A stretch of 64,000 bases of DNA, taken from contig CAWFMV010000003.1 in assembly GCA_963817015.1 (NCBI GenBank), positions 248,001 through 312,000 of the forward strand, in the 5' to 3' direction. This stretch comes from VAZQ01 sp963817015 (GTDB lineage Bacteria > Pseudomonadota > Alphaproteobacteria > Rhizobiales > Xanthobacteraceae). The translations under genes and the position numbers were made by a program. How positions within the stretch are numbered: the first letter of the stretch is position 1; each line of letters begins with the position of its first letter. The notes beneath the pieces are model-generated. The model was not told where the DNA came from. It was given only the letters and a program-made list of their open reading frames with translations, and made no database searches. This document shows positions 46,301 through 55,227 of this stretch, in pieces.

Positions 46301-47193
46301 ATGCGAGTCTGGCTCTTGATTGCGTTGGCGGCGCTGATGTCCACAGCCGCGAGCGCTCAGCAGCACGAGGTCCTGACCCGCGCCAACGTCGAGTATGTCG
46401 AGCACGACGGGGTGAAACTTTCGGGCGACCTCTACCTGCCCAAGGGTGTCACCAAGGCGCCGGTGGTGATCGCCATCCACGGCGGCGGCTGGCAGGGCGG
46501 CAGCCCCACTGCCTACCAGCATTGGGGACCTTACCTCGCCCGGAATGGCTACGGCATGTTCGCGATCAAGTACCGGCTCGCCAAGCCCGGCATCTATCCG
46601 AAGGGCGGTCTATGACGTGCGCTCCGCGATCCAGTTCGTGCGCGGGAAGGCCGCCGAGCTCGGCGTCGATCCTGATCGCGTGGGGCTGTGGGGCGATTCC
46701 GCGGGCGGACATCTCGCTGCGCTCGCGGGACTGGCGGCCGACACCTACACGGCCGAGTACCGCAACGATCCGAACGCCGCTGTCGCCGTCAATGTGAAGA
46801 CGGTGGTTGGCTTCTACGGCGTCTATGACTTGCTGGCACAATGGCATCATGACCAGATCGCAAGGCCCCGTGATCAGATCGCCGAGAAGTTCCTCGGCGC
46901 TTCGCCGATGCAGAACCGCAAGCTCTATTTCGAAGTCATCGCCGATCAGCTACGCCACCATCGATCGCAACAAGGCTTCATTCATGCTGGTGAACGGCAC
47001 CGCCGACGACATCGTCGATCCGGCCCAGAGCCAGCAGTTCTGGGAGGCGCTCAACCAGGCCGGCATCTATTCGCGCCGGATCGTGATCCCGGGCGCCGGG
47101 CACTTCTTCTCCTCCGATCCGCACAACGAGCCCGGCAGCTTCAGCGGACTTGCCGCCCCGCGGGTCCTGCGCTTCCTGCAAGAGCGGCTGTGA
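46301..47193 (+). CDS. Exported alpha/beta-hydrolase (BD-FAE/carboxylesterase-like), two frameshifts
   Basis: About 296 aa. Signal peptide (residues 1-19, ending ASAQQ), oxyanion motif IHGGGWQGG, nucleophile elbow LWGDSAGGHLAALAG, a late Asp in NGTADDIVDPAQ and the catalytic His in IPGAGHFFSSD. Probably a secreted or periplasmic esterase. Breaks near 46610 (one extra G in AAGGGCGG) and 46938 are cured by deleting one base each; length 893 fits two insertions. A perfect 15-bp tandem duplication spans the stop codon. Start ATG 46301. Confidence 0.86.
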
Positions 47194-47209
47194 CAAGAGC
47201 GGCTGTGAC
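47180..47209. repeat. 15-bp perfect tandem duplication across a stop codon
   Basis: AAGAGCGGCTGTGAC occurs at 47180-47194 and again at 47195-47209. The first copy contains the esterase stop TGA (47191), so the second copy duplicates the gene's end. Confidence 0.88.
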
Positions 47210-47220
47210 GAGGCCGCGCC

Positions 47221-47442
47221 TCACACAACGAACGGCATCACCAGTGGAACGAGGGTGACAGCCGCGAACACGCCGGCGAGCATCCAGCGGATCACGGCCA
47301 GCTCCCGCCGCAGCCGGCCAAGGCTTGCGCCAATGCCTTGCTCGGCAAGCATAATCTTGGCGTTGATCCGCCGCTCGCCCGCCCGGAAGGCGTCTTGCTC
47401 CACGTCTTGCTTCAGGGAAATCGTTCGACCGTGTGCGATCAT
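47221..47442 (-). CDS. 73-residue membrane-anchored helical protein
   Basis: ATG 47442 to TGA 47221. Residues 1-50 are a charged amphipathic helix (KQDVEQDAFRAGERRINAKI); residues 51-73 are one hydrophobic span (RWMLAGVFAAVTLVPLVMPF), so a tail-anchored inner-membrane protein. Not recognised; a distant resemblance to coiled-coil/TM proteins of the DUF1640 type. A LexA box lies 78-92 bases upstream in the divergent region shared with ssb, so it may be damage-inducible. The ribosome site is weak (GGTGG). I rate it as a likely gene because of its composition and the convergent stop just after the esterase. Confidence 0.5.
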   Translation of the reverse strand: MIAHGRTISLKQDVEQDAFRAGERRINAKIMLAEQGIGASLGRLRRELAVIRWMLAGVFAAVTLVPLVMPFVV

Positions 47443-47519
47443 GCCACCACCCCAACCCTCACCAAGCCGCGTCCTCTGGCCTTGAAACTCGACCTTGCGA
47501 ACGCGGTGGCACTCTGCTA

Positions 47520-47534
47520 GAACAAAACACGAAC
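47520..47534. promoter_or_regulatory. LexA (SOS) box
   Basis: GAACAAAACACGAAC fits the alphaproteobacterial LexA direct repeat GAAC-N7-GAAC exactly. It lies 176 bases upstream of ssb (rightward) and 78 bases upstream of the 73-aa membrane protein (leftward), so it may control one or both. ssb is a classical SOS gene. Confidence 0.7.
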
Positions 47535-47709
47535 ATAGTCAAGATTTGTGTGAACAGGGCGCCGCTCAGACCCAGCCCGGCGTGGCTTGGGACTGCGGCT
47601 TGGGGCTAGGGTGGCCGCGCGTTGGTAGCGGCATTACGTACGCAGCATCGCGTTTGCCACGCTGTAGACGTGGCATCGCGCTCGGGGCATCGCAGCAGGA
47701 GAGTGTGAT

Positions 47710-48192
47710 ATGGCGGGTTCGGTCAACAAGGTGATCCTCATTGGCAATCTGGGCGCGGATCCGGAGATCCGCCGCACGCAAGACGGTCGGCCGATCGCCA
47801 ATCTGCGCATTGCCACCAGCGAGACGTGGCGCGACAAGGCGACCGGCGAGCGGCGTGAAAAGACCGAGTGGCACCGGGTGGTGATCTTCAACGAGGGGCT
47901 CTGCAAGATCGTCGAGCAGTACCTCAAGAAAGGCTCGAAGGTGTATCTCGAGGGCGCACTGCAGACCCGCAAGTGGCAGGACAAGGACGGGCAGGACCGC
48001 TACTCGACCGAGGTCGTGCTGCAGGGCTTCAACTCGCAACTCACCATGCTCGACAAGATCGGCGGCGGTGGCGACTTCGGCTCCGAGCCGGGCGGCAGCG
48101 ATTTCGGCTCCTCAGGTCCGCAGACGCGCAAGCCCGTGCCGGTCGGTGCGAGCGGCAAGCGCGGCGACATGGACGACGAGATTCCGTTCTAG
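47710..48192 (+). CDS. ssb: Single-stranded DNA-binding protein
   Basis: 160 aa OB-fold protein that coats single-stranded DNA in replication and repair. N-terminal domain: VNKVILIGNLGADPEIR, ATSETWRDKATGERREKTEW, KGSKVYLEGALQTRKWQDKD. A Gly/Ser-rich linker leads to the acidic tip MDDEIPF that binds partner proteins. Start ATG 47710. In alphaproteobacteria ssb is often divergent from uvrA with a shared LexA box; here the box is present but an esterase gene and the 73-aa gene lie between. Confidence 0.97.
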   Translation: MAGSVNKVILIGNLGADPEIRRTQDGRPIANLRIATSETWRDKATGERREKTEWHRVVIFNEGLCKIVEQYLKKGSKVYLEGALQTRKWQDKDGQDRYSTEVVLQGFNSQLTMLDKIGGGGDFGSEPGGSDFGSSGPQTRKPVPVGASGKRGDMDDEIPF

Positions 48193-48264
48193 CGCAAAAG
48201 GGTTTTGATGCTTGTCCCGAATAGGGGAACGGGGCAGGCGAGTTGCGGGCATGGAGGGACGGGG

Positions 48265-48594
48265 ATGCGTGCTCGGTTGATGGTGCTTGTTGCGTTGGTG
48301 CTTGTTGCGTTCGTGCTGGGACTGACGGCGTTGCCGGCGCAGGCGGCAACTGCTGCGGGCCAGCGGGTGACGTTCTCCGGCTGCGCGTTCGCCGGCACGC
48401 CCGATATGTGCCTGATGATCAAGAGCCCGGACGGCACCCTCTACAACATCAGTGCGCTCAATCCGCGGCCGCGCGCGCTCGATCGGGTCATCCGCGTCCG
48501 CGGCACGGTGACCGACAAGGTCTCGGTGTGCAATCAGGGCATCGTGCTCGATCGCATTCGCTGGTCGCGCACGCGGCAGCGCTGCCAGAATTGA
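48265..48594 (+). CDS. Small exported Cys-containing hypothetical protein
   Basis: 109 aa from the ATG at 48265 with a GGAGGGA site. The signal peptide (residues 1-27, ending ALPAQAA) contains a 15-bp tandem duplication. The mature part has RVTFSGCAFAGTPDMCLMIK, a beta-rich DGTLYNISALNPRPRALDRV segment and DKVSVCNQGIVLDRIRW, with four Cys likely in two disulphides. OB-like short domain of unknown function, periplasmic. Confidence 0.68.
   Translation: MRARLMVLVALVLVAFVLGLTALPAQAATAAGQRVTFSGCAFAGTPDMCLMIKSPDGTLYNISALNPRPRALDRVIRVRGTVTDKVSVCNQGIVLDRIRWSRTRQRCQN
48284..48313. repeat. 15-bp tandem duplication in a signal peptide
   Basis: TGCTTGTTGCGTTGG (48284-48298) then TGCTTGTTGCGTTCG (48299-48313), 14 of 15 identical, lengthening the hydrophobic core of the signal peptide by five residues. 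Confidence 0.85.
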
Positions 48595-48737
48595 GCGCGC
48601 GGACCTGTCGCGGCCCCGCACTACGACTTCTCCTGCCGGCCCATCGCCTTCACCCTCGCTTTCTACGGCCCTGAGCGCGTTTGCGCGCCTCCTCGAGGGA
48701 CGACATCGGCTGCTGGACCCGGTAAGACTAAGGGCCG

Positions 48738-49211
48738 ATGACCACCATCCTGGTTCTCAAGCTTGTCCACCTGATCGGCGCAGCGGTGCTGTTCGGCACC
48801 GGGCTCGGCATTGCATTCTTCATGTACATGGCGCACCGCACCGGCGATGCCGCCACGATCGCCGCGACCGCGCGCACGGTTGTGATCGCGGATGCGATGT
48901 TCACCCTGAATGCGGTGATCGCGCAGCCCGTGTCGGGCGCGGCGCTTGTGCTTAACATCGGCTATTCGTTCTGGGAGCCGTGGATCGTCCTCTCGCTCGT
49001 GCTCTATGTCGCGGTCGGGCTGTGCTGGCTGCCGGTGGTTGGAATCCAGCTGCGGCTGCGCGAGCTTGCCGCCGCGGCCGTGCGGGCAAGGGCTCCGCTG
49101 CCGCCCGACTATGAGCGGCTGTTCCGCATCTGGTTTGCGCTGGGCGTGCCCGCCTTCCTGGGCGTGATCATTATCTTCGCGCTGATGATCTTCAAGCCGC
49201 AGCTGTGGTGA
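48738..49211 (+). CDS. DUF2269 family membrane protein
   Basis: 157 aa with four hydrophobic helices: VLKLVHLIGAAVLFGTGLGI, the middle helix around FTLNAVIAQPVSGAALVLNI, PWIVLSLVLYVAVGLCWLPV, and the last ALGVPAFLGVIIIFALMIFK. The H-x4-FGTG pattern is typical of DUF2269. Function unknown. Ends nine bases from the convergent pqqE. Confidence 0.8.
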   Translation: MTTILVLKLVHLIGAAVLFGTGLGIAFFMYMAHRTGDAATIAATARTVVIADAMFTLNAVIAQPVSGAALVLNIGYSFWEPWIVLSLVLYVAVGLCWLPVVGIQLRLRELAAAAVRARAPLPPDYERLFRIWFALGVPAFLGVIIIFALMIFKPQLW

Positions 49212-49220
49212 GGGCGTCGC

Positions 49221-50306
49221 TCAGCGCCGATAGAAATAAGGCGCGTCCTCCTGAACGAGCGCCAGCGCGCTGACCTGCGCCCGATGGGGCGAGAGGTGGC
49301 AGACCGGGTCGGTCGCTGCGGCGTCGCCCAGGAGCGCAAAGGCCTGGCAGCGGCAACCGCCAAAATCCTGCTCGCGCCGCGCGCAGCTCGCGCACGGCTC
49401 CTTCATCCAGCTGGTGCCGCGAAAGGCATTGAAGGCCGGCGAGTGCTCCCAGATGTCGGCGAGCGAGCGCTCGCGCACGGACCAGAATTCGAGACCCGGA
49501 ATACTCTCGGCCGCGTGGCACGGCAGCACCCGGCCGGAGGGCGTGACATTGAGCGAGCGACGACCCCAGCCACCGACGCAGGGCTTCGGATAACGCGCGT
49601 AATAGTCCGGCACGACCGCGTCGATGACGATGCGTCCGTGGTAGCGCTTGCGCAGGTCCTCGACCGTCACGATCGCGCGCTCGACCTGGGCGCGCTCCGG
49701 CATCAGCATGGCGCGGTTCTTCAGTCCCCAGCCATAGTACTGCACGTGCGCGATCTCGACCCGGCCCGCGCCCATGAGCAGCGCGAGATCGACCATCTCG
49801 CCGATGCGCTCGATATTGGCGCGATGCATGACGGCGTTGACGGTGAGCGGCAGCTTCAGGCGCACGACCTCATTGGCAAGCTCGCACTTGCGGGTAAAGG
49901 CGCCGTCATAGCCGGCGATGTGGTCGGCGGACTTTGCATCGCTGTCCTGGATCGAGACCTGGACATGATCGAGCCCCGCGGCCTTCAGCTCGGCGAGCCG
50001 CTTGGCGGTCAGGCCGATGCCGGAGGTGATCAGATTGGTGTAGAGGCCGGCAACGCGCGCCGCGGTGGTGATGTCGACGAGGTCGCGCCGTGCGGCCGGC
50101 TCTCCGCCGGAGAGATGCACCTGCAGCACGCCGAGCGCGACCGCTTCGTCGAACACCCGTGCCCACGTCGCCGGATCAAGCTCCTCTTCCCGCGGCTCGA
50201 GCGCGAGCGGATTGGAGCAATAGGGACAACCGAGCGGGCAACGGTGGGTGAGCTCGGCCAGGAGGCCGAGCGGCCGGGATAGTGCAGATGAACCGTTGCT
50301 CGCCAC
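49221..50306 (-). CDS. pqqE: PqqE, radical-SAM PqqA peptide cyclase
   Basis: 361 aa. It forms the carbon-carbon bond between the Glu and Tyr side chains of PqqA. Radical-SAM cluster motif is CPLGCPYC (about residue 23), SGGEPAARRDL follows, and the C-terminal SPASM domain has the Cys array CVGGWG...LPCHAAES...CASCARREQDFGGCRCQAF for auxiliary clusters. GTG start at 50306; 15 bases after the pqqD stop. Last gene of the leftward pqqABCDE operon. Confidence 0.96.
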   Translation of the reverse strand: MASNGSSALSRPLGLLAELTHRCPLGCPYCSNPLALEPREEELDPATWARVFDEAVALGVLQVHLSGGEPAARRDLVDITTAARVAGLYTNLITSGIGLTAKRLAELKAAGLDHVQVSIQDSDAKSADHIAGYDGAFTRKCELANEVVRLKLPLTVNAVMHRANIERIGEMVDLALLMGAGRVEIAHVQYYGWGLKNRAMLMPERAQVERAIVTVEDLRKRYHGRIVIDAVVPDYYARYPKPCVGGWGRRSLNVTPSGRVLPCHAAESIPGLEFWSVRERSLADIWEHSPAFNAFRGTSWMKEPCASCARREQDFGGCRCQAFALLGDAAATDPVCHLSPHRAQVSALALVQEDAPYFYRR

Positions 50307-50321
50307 GTTACAAGTCCAAGG

Positions 50322-50621
50322 TCACAATTCCAGCAGCTTCTTGTCCGCCAGGCCGCGCAACATCACGGTGACGTCGGTCAGCACGCGCTCGCGCGGGGCG
50401 GAGTAGGCCTGCGCAAGATCATCGACGATCGCCGCGAAAGTGCACTCGCCGGTGCAGCGTTTGACGATCTCGGCCGCGATCGGGTCGGCCTTGAACACGC
50501 GCTCGGGCGCGAGCAGCACCCAACCGCCCTGCGCCTCACTATGAACGAGCCGCACGCCATGCGGCAGGCGAGGGCGCGCATCAGGCGCGATCGGCGCGGT
50601 GGCGGTGCTCTGCTCGCTCAT
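50322..50621 (-). CDS. pqqD: PqqD, PqqA-binding chaperone
   Basis: 99 aa. Binds the PqqA peptide and presents it to PqqE. RLPHGVRLVHSEAQGGWVLL and KADPIAAEIVKRCTGECT are the winged-helix RRE segments. I chose the ATG at 50621 because it starts the family length; the open frame continues upstream into pqqC. Gap to pqqC is 10 bases. Confidence 0.93.
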   Translation of the reverse strand: MSEQSTATAPIAPDARPRLPHGVRLVHSEAQGGWVLLAPERVFKADPIAAEIVKRCTGECTFAAIVDDLAQAYSAPRERVLTDVTVMLRGLADKKLLEL

Positions 50622-50631
50622 CGGACTTTCC

Positions 50632-51363
50632 TTATTTTTCTGGCACAAACGCACCCGGCGAGATGTGCGCAGGCGCGACATAGCAGTAGTGGAGCGCGTC
50701 GAGCATCGACCACAGCACGTCGCATTTGAACTCGAGCGCGCGCATCGCCGCCGCCTGCTGGTCCGGTGTCTTGGCATGGCGCCTGACGTAGTCGAGCGCG
50801 AACTGGGAATCGCGCTCCGCCTGTGGCGGGCGCTTGGCGAAGTAATCGAGCGTTTCCGCGCTCACGAAATCGTAGCTCTTGAGCATGCCTTCGATGCGCT
50901 CGGTGATGATCCCGGGCGAGAACAGCTCGGTCAGCGAGGAGGCGACCGCCTCGAGCAGGGATTTCTCGCGCACGAAATTCACATAGGCATCGACCGCGAA
51001 GCGCGTGGTCGGCAGCAGTCCGCGCAGCGATATGACGTAGTCGCGATCAAGCCCGACCCCATCGGTGAGCTTGAGCCAGCGCGCGATGCCGCCTTCGTTG
51101 ACGGCTTCGCCGTCATGGTCGTGGAGCCGGCTGCGCCATTCGCGCCGCAGTTCCTGATCATCGCAGCGAGCGATCAGGTTGGCGTCCTTCTGCGGGATCT
51201 TGGACTGGTAGTAGTAGCGGTTGAGCGCCCAGGCCTGAACCTGCCCTTTTGTGCACTGGCCGCTGTGCAGGAGATGGTGAAACGGATGGCACCGATGATA
51301 GCGCCGCGCCCCGATGTCGCGCAGGCGCGCTTCCAGCTCGGCTTCACTGAGCAAGTGAGTCAT
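50632..51363 (-). CDS. pqqC: PqqC, pyrroloquinoline-quinone synthase
   Basis: 243 aa all-helical cofactor-free oxidase that catalyses the last eight-electron oxidation to PQQ. Segments match the family: RRYHRCHPFHHLLHSGQCTK, QAWALNRYYYQSKIPQKDAN, HDGEAVNEGGIARWLKLTDG and VREKSLLEAVASSLTELFSP. The ATG at 51363 overlaps the pqqB stop (ATGA), indicating coupled translation. Confidence 0.96.
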   Translation of the reverse strand: MTHLLSEAELEARLRDIGARRYHRCHPFHHLLHSGQCTKGQVQAWALNRYYYQSKIPQKDANLIARCDDQELRREWRSRLHDHDGEAVNEGGIARWLKLTDGVGLDRDYVISLRGLLPTTRFAVDAYVNFVREKSLLEAVASSLTELFSPGIITERIEGMLKSYDFVSAETLDYFAKRPPQAERDSQFALDYVRRHAKTPDQQAAAMRALEFKCDVLWSMLDALHYCYVAPAHISPGAFVPEK

Positions 51364-52271
51364 AGGACGATTTCCTGTCCATCCTCGGCGACTTCCCAGC
51401 CTTGGCTGGTCACGCGGGCGCGCTCGGGCGAGCCCTCCACCAGAATGGGATTGGTGTTGTTGATGTGGATGTAGATGCGGCGGGCGCTGAGCTTCGCGAG
51501 TGTAGCCAGCGATCCGTCCGTCGCCGTCGATCGACATGTGGCCCATCCGACGCCCGGTCTTGCTGCCGGTGCAGCTCGTGATCATCTCGTCGTCGCGAAA
51601 CAGCGTGCCGTCGAAGAGCACCGACGTCCGCGCAGTCCATGCGGTCGCAACATGGACGTGGTCACGGCGGCAGCCCCCGGAATGAAGACGAGCCGCGCGC
51701 CGCCGGCACGCAACTCAAGCCCTGCGATGCCGTTGTCCTCGCTCAGGGTGTCGGGGTTTTCGCCCTCAAGATAGAGCGGCACTTTGCCGGGCACGGCAAA
51801 GAGCTCCGCTGTCAGGCCACCGGGAAGCGAGCAAGGCACGCCGGACGCCACGATCCGGCGCTCGACCTGATCGCGGGCCAGCACTTCGAACATGTTGTTC
51901 TGGTCAATGAGGGCCATGGTCGGGGCCGTGGCGCACAGCATGAACGGCTCGCGCTCGCGCAGGCTCAAAAGCCCGGCCACCTGATCGATCTCGGCGCCGG
52001 TCAGCACGATCGCCTTGATTGGGCTGCCGCGCGGCTTGCCGCGCGGATAGAGCGCGGGCGAGCGGCGCAGCTGCTCCGGAAGATCAGGCGAGGCATTGAT
52101 GAGCACCCAGTCCTCGCCATTTGCTGAAACGGCGAGGCTGGCTTGAGTGCGCGGCCGGGCCCGAGGATCGCCAGCCCAAGCCAGCTGGCACACCGGGCAC
52201 CGGCAGTTCCACTGCGGGAAGCCCCCACCCGCCGCCGAGCCAAGCACGATTGCGGTGAGACGTCCCATCAA
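51360..52271 (-). CDS. pqqB: PqqB, MBL-fold hydroxylase of PQQ synthesis (three frameshifts)
   Basis: About 303 aa when repaired. Beta-lactamase-fold iron protein that hydroxylates the tyrosine of the cross-linked di-amino acid. Segments: IVLGSAAGGGFPQWNCRCPV, INASPDLPEQLRRSPALYP, IVLTGAEIDQVAGLLSLRER, then after breaks MDCADV and VLFDGTLFRDDEMI, TGRRMGHMSIDG, and RIYIHINNTNPILVEGSPE. Breaks near 51642 (GACCGC for GACGC), 51625 and 51520 are each a single extra base. The intact length and conserved core show that this is sequence error, not a lost gene. Start ATG 52271 (or 52268). Confidence 0.93.
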
Positions 52272-52295
52272 GCAGAACTTGAGCGCGATACCGGC

Positions 52296-52370
52296 TTAGA
52301 ACTCGGCCGGCAGGTAGCCGTTGATCTCAAGACCAACACAAATCTCAACAAGCATTGGCGTGGACCACAT
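52296..52370 (-). CDS. pqqA: PqqA, 24-residue PQQ precursor peptide
   Basis: Peptide MWSTPMLVEICVGLEINGYL (plus PAEF). The Glu-Ile-Asn-Gly-Tyr block provides the Glu16 and Tyr20 that become PQQ, in the E-x3-Y spacing of all PqqA peptides. It is too short for normal gene finding. ATG 52370 follows AAAGGAAAACATC; TAA 52296 lies 24 bases before pqqB. The unusual features are the Cys at position 11 and a Pro-Ala-Glu-Phe tail in place of a basic end. Confidence 0.93.
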   Translation of the reverse strand: MWSTPMLVEICVGLEINGYLPAEF

Positions 52371-52544
52371 GATGTTTTCCTTTCATTTCCATGGACTGCA
52401 GGCGCCAGCGAGGCGCCTGCCATTTGACACGCTACCGGCAGGAGGCCTGCGTATTCAAGAAATGAGGTCTATAGGCTTTTAGAATAGATCCGCCGTTCGA
52501 AGTTCCATGTTGAGGTATTACGCCCATGCCGACGATTGCACCCT

Positions 52545-54477
52545 ATGGCTAGCTGGAAGTCGCCCATCACCTCCGAGCTGATCGTTGCGCAATCGATCGC
52601 GCTGTCGGAAATCCGTCTCGACGGCGACACGTGCTACTGGCTCGAGGGCCGACCGCAGGAGCAGGGCCGCTTCGTGGTCGTCAGCAGCGATGCTCTAGGT
52701 ACTGCCGCCACAGACCTGACGCCGAAGCCTTTCAGTGCCCGCACGCGCGTGCACGAATATGGCGGCGCCTCGTGGACCGTCGTTGACGGCGTGGTCTATT
52801 TCTCGAACTTCGCCGATGGCCGCCTCTACCGCACGCGCGACGGCGCGTCTGCGCCGGAGGCGCTGACGCCGGCTCCGAGCGATCGCGAGCATCAATGGCG
52901 ATATGCCGATGGCGTCATCGATCGCGGCCGCAATCGCTGGATCGGTGTGCGCGAGGACCACACGGCAAGCGGCGAGGCGGTGAACACCATCGTGGCCGTT
53001 GATCTTGCGCAGCCGGGCCGCGATGCCGGCCGGTTCTGGTCGGCGGGCAACGATTTCGTTGCGGCGCCACGACTGTCGCCTGACGGGCGCGCGCTGCTCT
53101 GGCTCGCTTGGCAGCATCCCAACATGCCGTGGAACGGCACGACGTTGTATTGTCGCCGAGCTCGATGCGGATGGCAGGGTGCGGGACCCGCAGCCGATCG
53201 CGGGCGGCCAGACGGAATCGATGTTTCAGCCCGAATGGTCACCCGACGGGCGGGCCATCGTCTTCGTGTCCGATCGCACCAACTGGTGGAATCTCTACCG
53301 CTACGACCTCGCCACGCGCACCACGCAGGCGCTCGCGCCGATGGACGCGGAATTCGGCGTGCCGCAATGGAGCCTTGCGGCGGCAACCTATGCCTGGGCG
53401 GGGCCCGATCGCATCGTGTGCAAGCTATGTGGCGGATGGGCTCGGCCGTCTGGCGGTGCTCGATCTCGAGCGCAAATCGCTTACGCCCATCGAGCTTCCT
53501 TTCACGGAGTTCGGCTCGGTGCGGGCGCTGGGGGAGCGCGTGCTGCTCCGCGCTGCCGCGCCAAATCATCCGCTCAGCATCGTGGTGCTCGATCTGGCGT
53601 CCGGAAGCCACCGCGTTCTGCAGAAGGCAACCCGCATTCTCGACAGTCCGGACTTGCGTATCGGCGACTATCTGACGACGGTGCGGCCCATCGAGTTTCC
53701 CACCGCGGACGGCAAGACCGCGTTTGGTTTGCTTTATCCGCCGCACAATCCTGACTATGCCGGCCCCGCCGACGAGAAGCCGCCGCTGCTCGTCAAGTGT
53801 CACGGCGGCCCGACGGGAGCTGCTTCGAGCAGCCTGAATCTCTCGACGCAGTTCTGGACCAGCCGCGGCATCGCGGTGCTCGACGTCAACTACGGCGGCT
53901 AGCACCGGCTTCGGCCGTGAGTACCGGGAGCGCCTCTATGACAACTGGGGGATCGTCGACGTCGATGACTGCGTGAACGGCGCCAGGTTTCTGGCCGAGC
54001 AGGGCCTCATCGATGCGCAGCGCTGCGGTCATCACCGGCGGCAGCGCCGGCGGCTACACCACGCTCGCCGCGCTGGTGTTCCGCGATTTCTTCGCCGGCG
54101 GCGCCAGCTACTACGGTGTGAGCGATGCGATCGCACTTGCGCGCGATACGCACAAGTTCGAATCGCGCTATCTCGATTGGCTGATCGGGCCTTATCCGGA
54201 GATGGCGGAACGCTATCGCGAGCGCTCGCCGATCTATCACGCGGAGCGGCTGTCGAAGCCGGTGATCTTCTTCCAGGGCGAGGAGGACAAGATCGTGCCG
54301 CCGAACCAGTCCGAGGCGATGGTCGAAGTGCTCCGCCGCAAAGATCGTCCCGTTGGCTATTTTCTGTTCTCCGGCGAGCAGCATGGATTCCGCAAAGCCG
54401 ACACCATCAAGCGTTGCCTCGACGCGGAGCTCGCCTTCTACGCCATCGAGGTGTTCAAGATCGGGCTGAGGTTCTAA
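52545..54477 (+). CDS. S9C prolyl-oligopeptidase-family peptidase, possibly PqqH-like (four frameshifts)
   Basis: About 643 aa. N-terminal beta-propeller (RTRVHEYGGASWTVVDGVVY, FQPEWSPDGRAIVFVSDR) and C-terminal alpha/beta-hydrolase: LLVKCHGGPTGAASSSLN, nucleophile ITGGSAGGYTTLAALVFRDF, Asp in GEEDKIVPPNQ and His in SGEQHGFRK. Breaks near 53153, 53424, 53897 and 54028 are each cured by deleting one base. It starts (ATG 52545) 174 bases from the divergent pqqA. In Pseudomonas, an S9-family gene pqqH lies with the pqq cluster, so processing of PqqA is a sensible guess; a general peptidase role is equally possible. Confidence 0.85.
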
Positions 54478-54480
54478 TCC

Positions 54481-55212
54481 TCATGGCATCTCCGGCAGTT
54501 CCCGCAGCAGCCGGCCGAAGCCTGTGCGCGGCTCGCGTACCGAAAGCCGTTTCAGGATTTCCCACGCCGGCGCGATGTTGGCATGCACGACTGGCACCTG
54601 CAGGTCCTGCTCCAGTAATTCGACGACGCTCTCCGTGTGCCAGGCACCGCCCTGGATGTAGATGCCATCGGCGCCCTTGTTCGCGCGAAACAGCCCCTTG
54701 ATGTGGGCATAGAGCTGTTCCGGAGAGATGTTCTGCGCCTCGTTGAACGGCACGTCGATCGGCTCCATCGATACGACCTTGAAGCCGGCCTCGGTCATGT
54801 AGTCGATCACGATCTTGTTTTGCAGCGCCGAGTAGCTCGCGCCGATGAATTTTTTGATGCCAAGAGCGCGCATGGCGTGGACGTGGTTCTGCCCGGAGGT
54901 GAAGATCGGCGTCTTGTATTTCTTCTCCCAGGACTTGATCAGTTTGTCCTCGCCCTTATAGCCCTGCAGCATGAATGGCGGCGTGCCACCGGGATGGATC
55001 ATGTCCATGCCCTGCTCGGCAAGCTCGGCGACATACTTCTCGTAATGTGGAATTGCTGAGGAGAACTCGGCATGGCTTCCGGCGCGCACGTCGAGCAGCA
55101 GCGGCACCACGCCGACACCCTCCGGCAGGAGCCTGATCAAGGTCTCCAGCGACCCCGGCCGTCGCGTTGGCTTCACCAACCCAGCAACACCGCGCCACAT
55201 CGAATAGTGCAT
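54481..55212 (-). CDS. Asp/Glu racemase / maleate isomerase / AMDase-like protein without cysteines
   Basis: 243 aa. The pseudosymmetric fold is suggested by HPGGTPPFMLQG, TPIFTSGQNHVHAMRALGIK, FIGASYSALQNKIVIDYMTE and ADGIYIQGGAWHTESVVELL. In the active enzymes two Cys stand at the two Gly-rich loops; here they are Gly (about residues 75 and 188), and the whole protein contains no Cys. The ATG at 55212 follows AAGGAG. It is 15 bases downstream of the Bug protein gene on the same strand, so probably one operon with a shared substrate such as a hydroxy or oxo acid. Confidence 0.72.
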   Translation of the reverse strand: MHYSMWRGVAGLVKPTRRPGSLETLIRLLPEGVGVVPLLLDVRAGSHAEFSSAIPHYEKYVAELAEQGMDMIHPGGTPPFMLQGYKGEDKLIKSWEKKYKTPIFTSGQNHVHAMRALGIKKFIGASYSALQNKIVIDYMTEAGFKVVSMEPIDVPFNEAQNISPEQLYAHIKGLFRANKGADGIYIQGGAWHTESVVELLEQDLQVPVVHANIAPAWEILKRLSVREPRTGFGRLLRELPEMP

Positions 55213-55227
55213 AGCGTCTCCTTCGCT

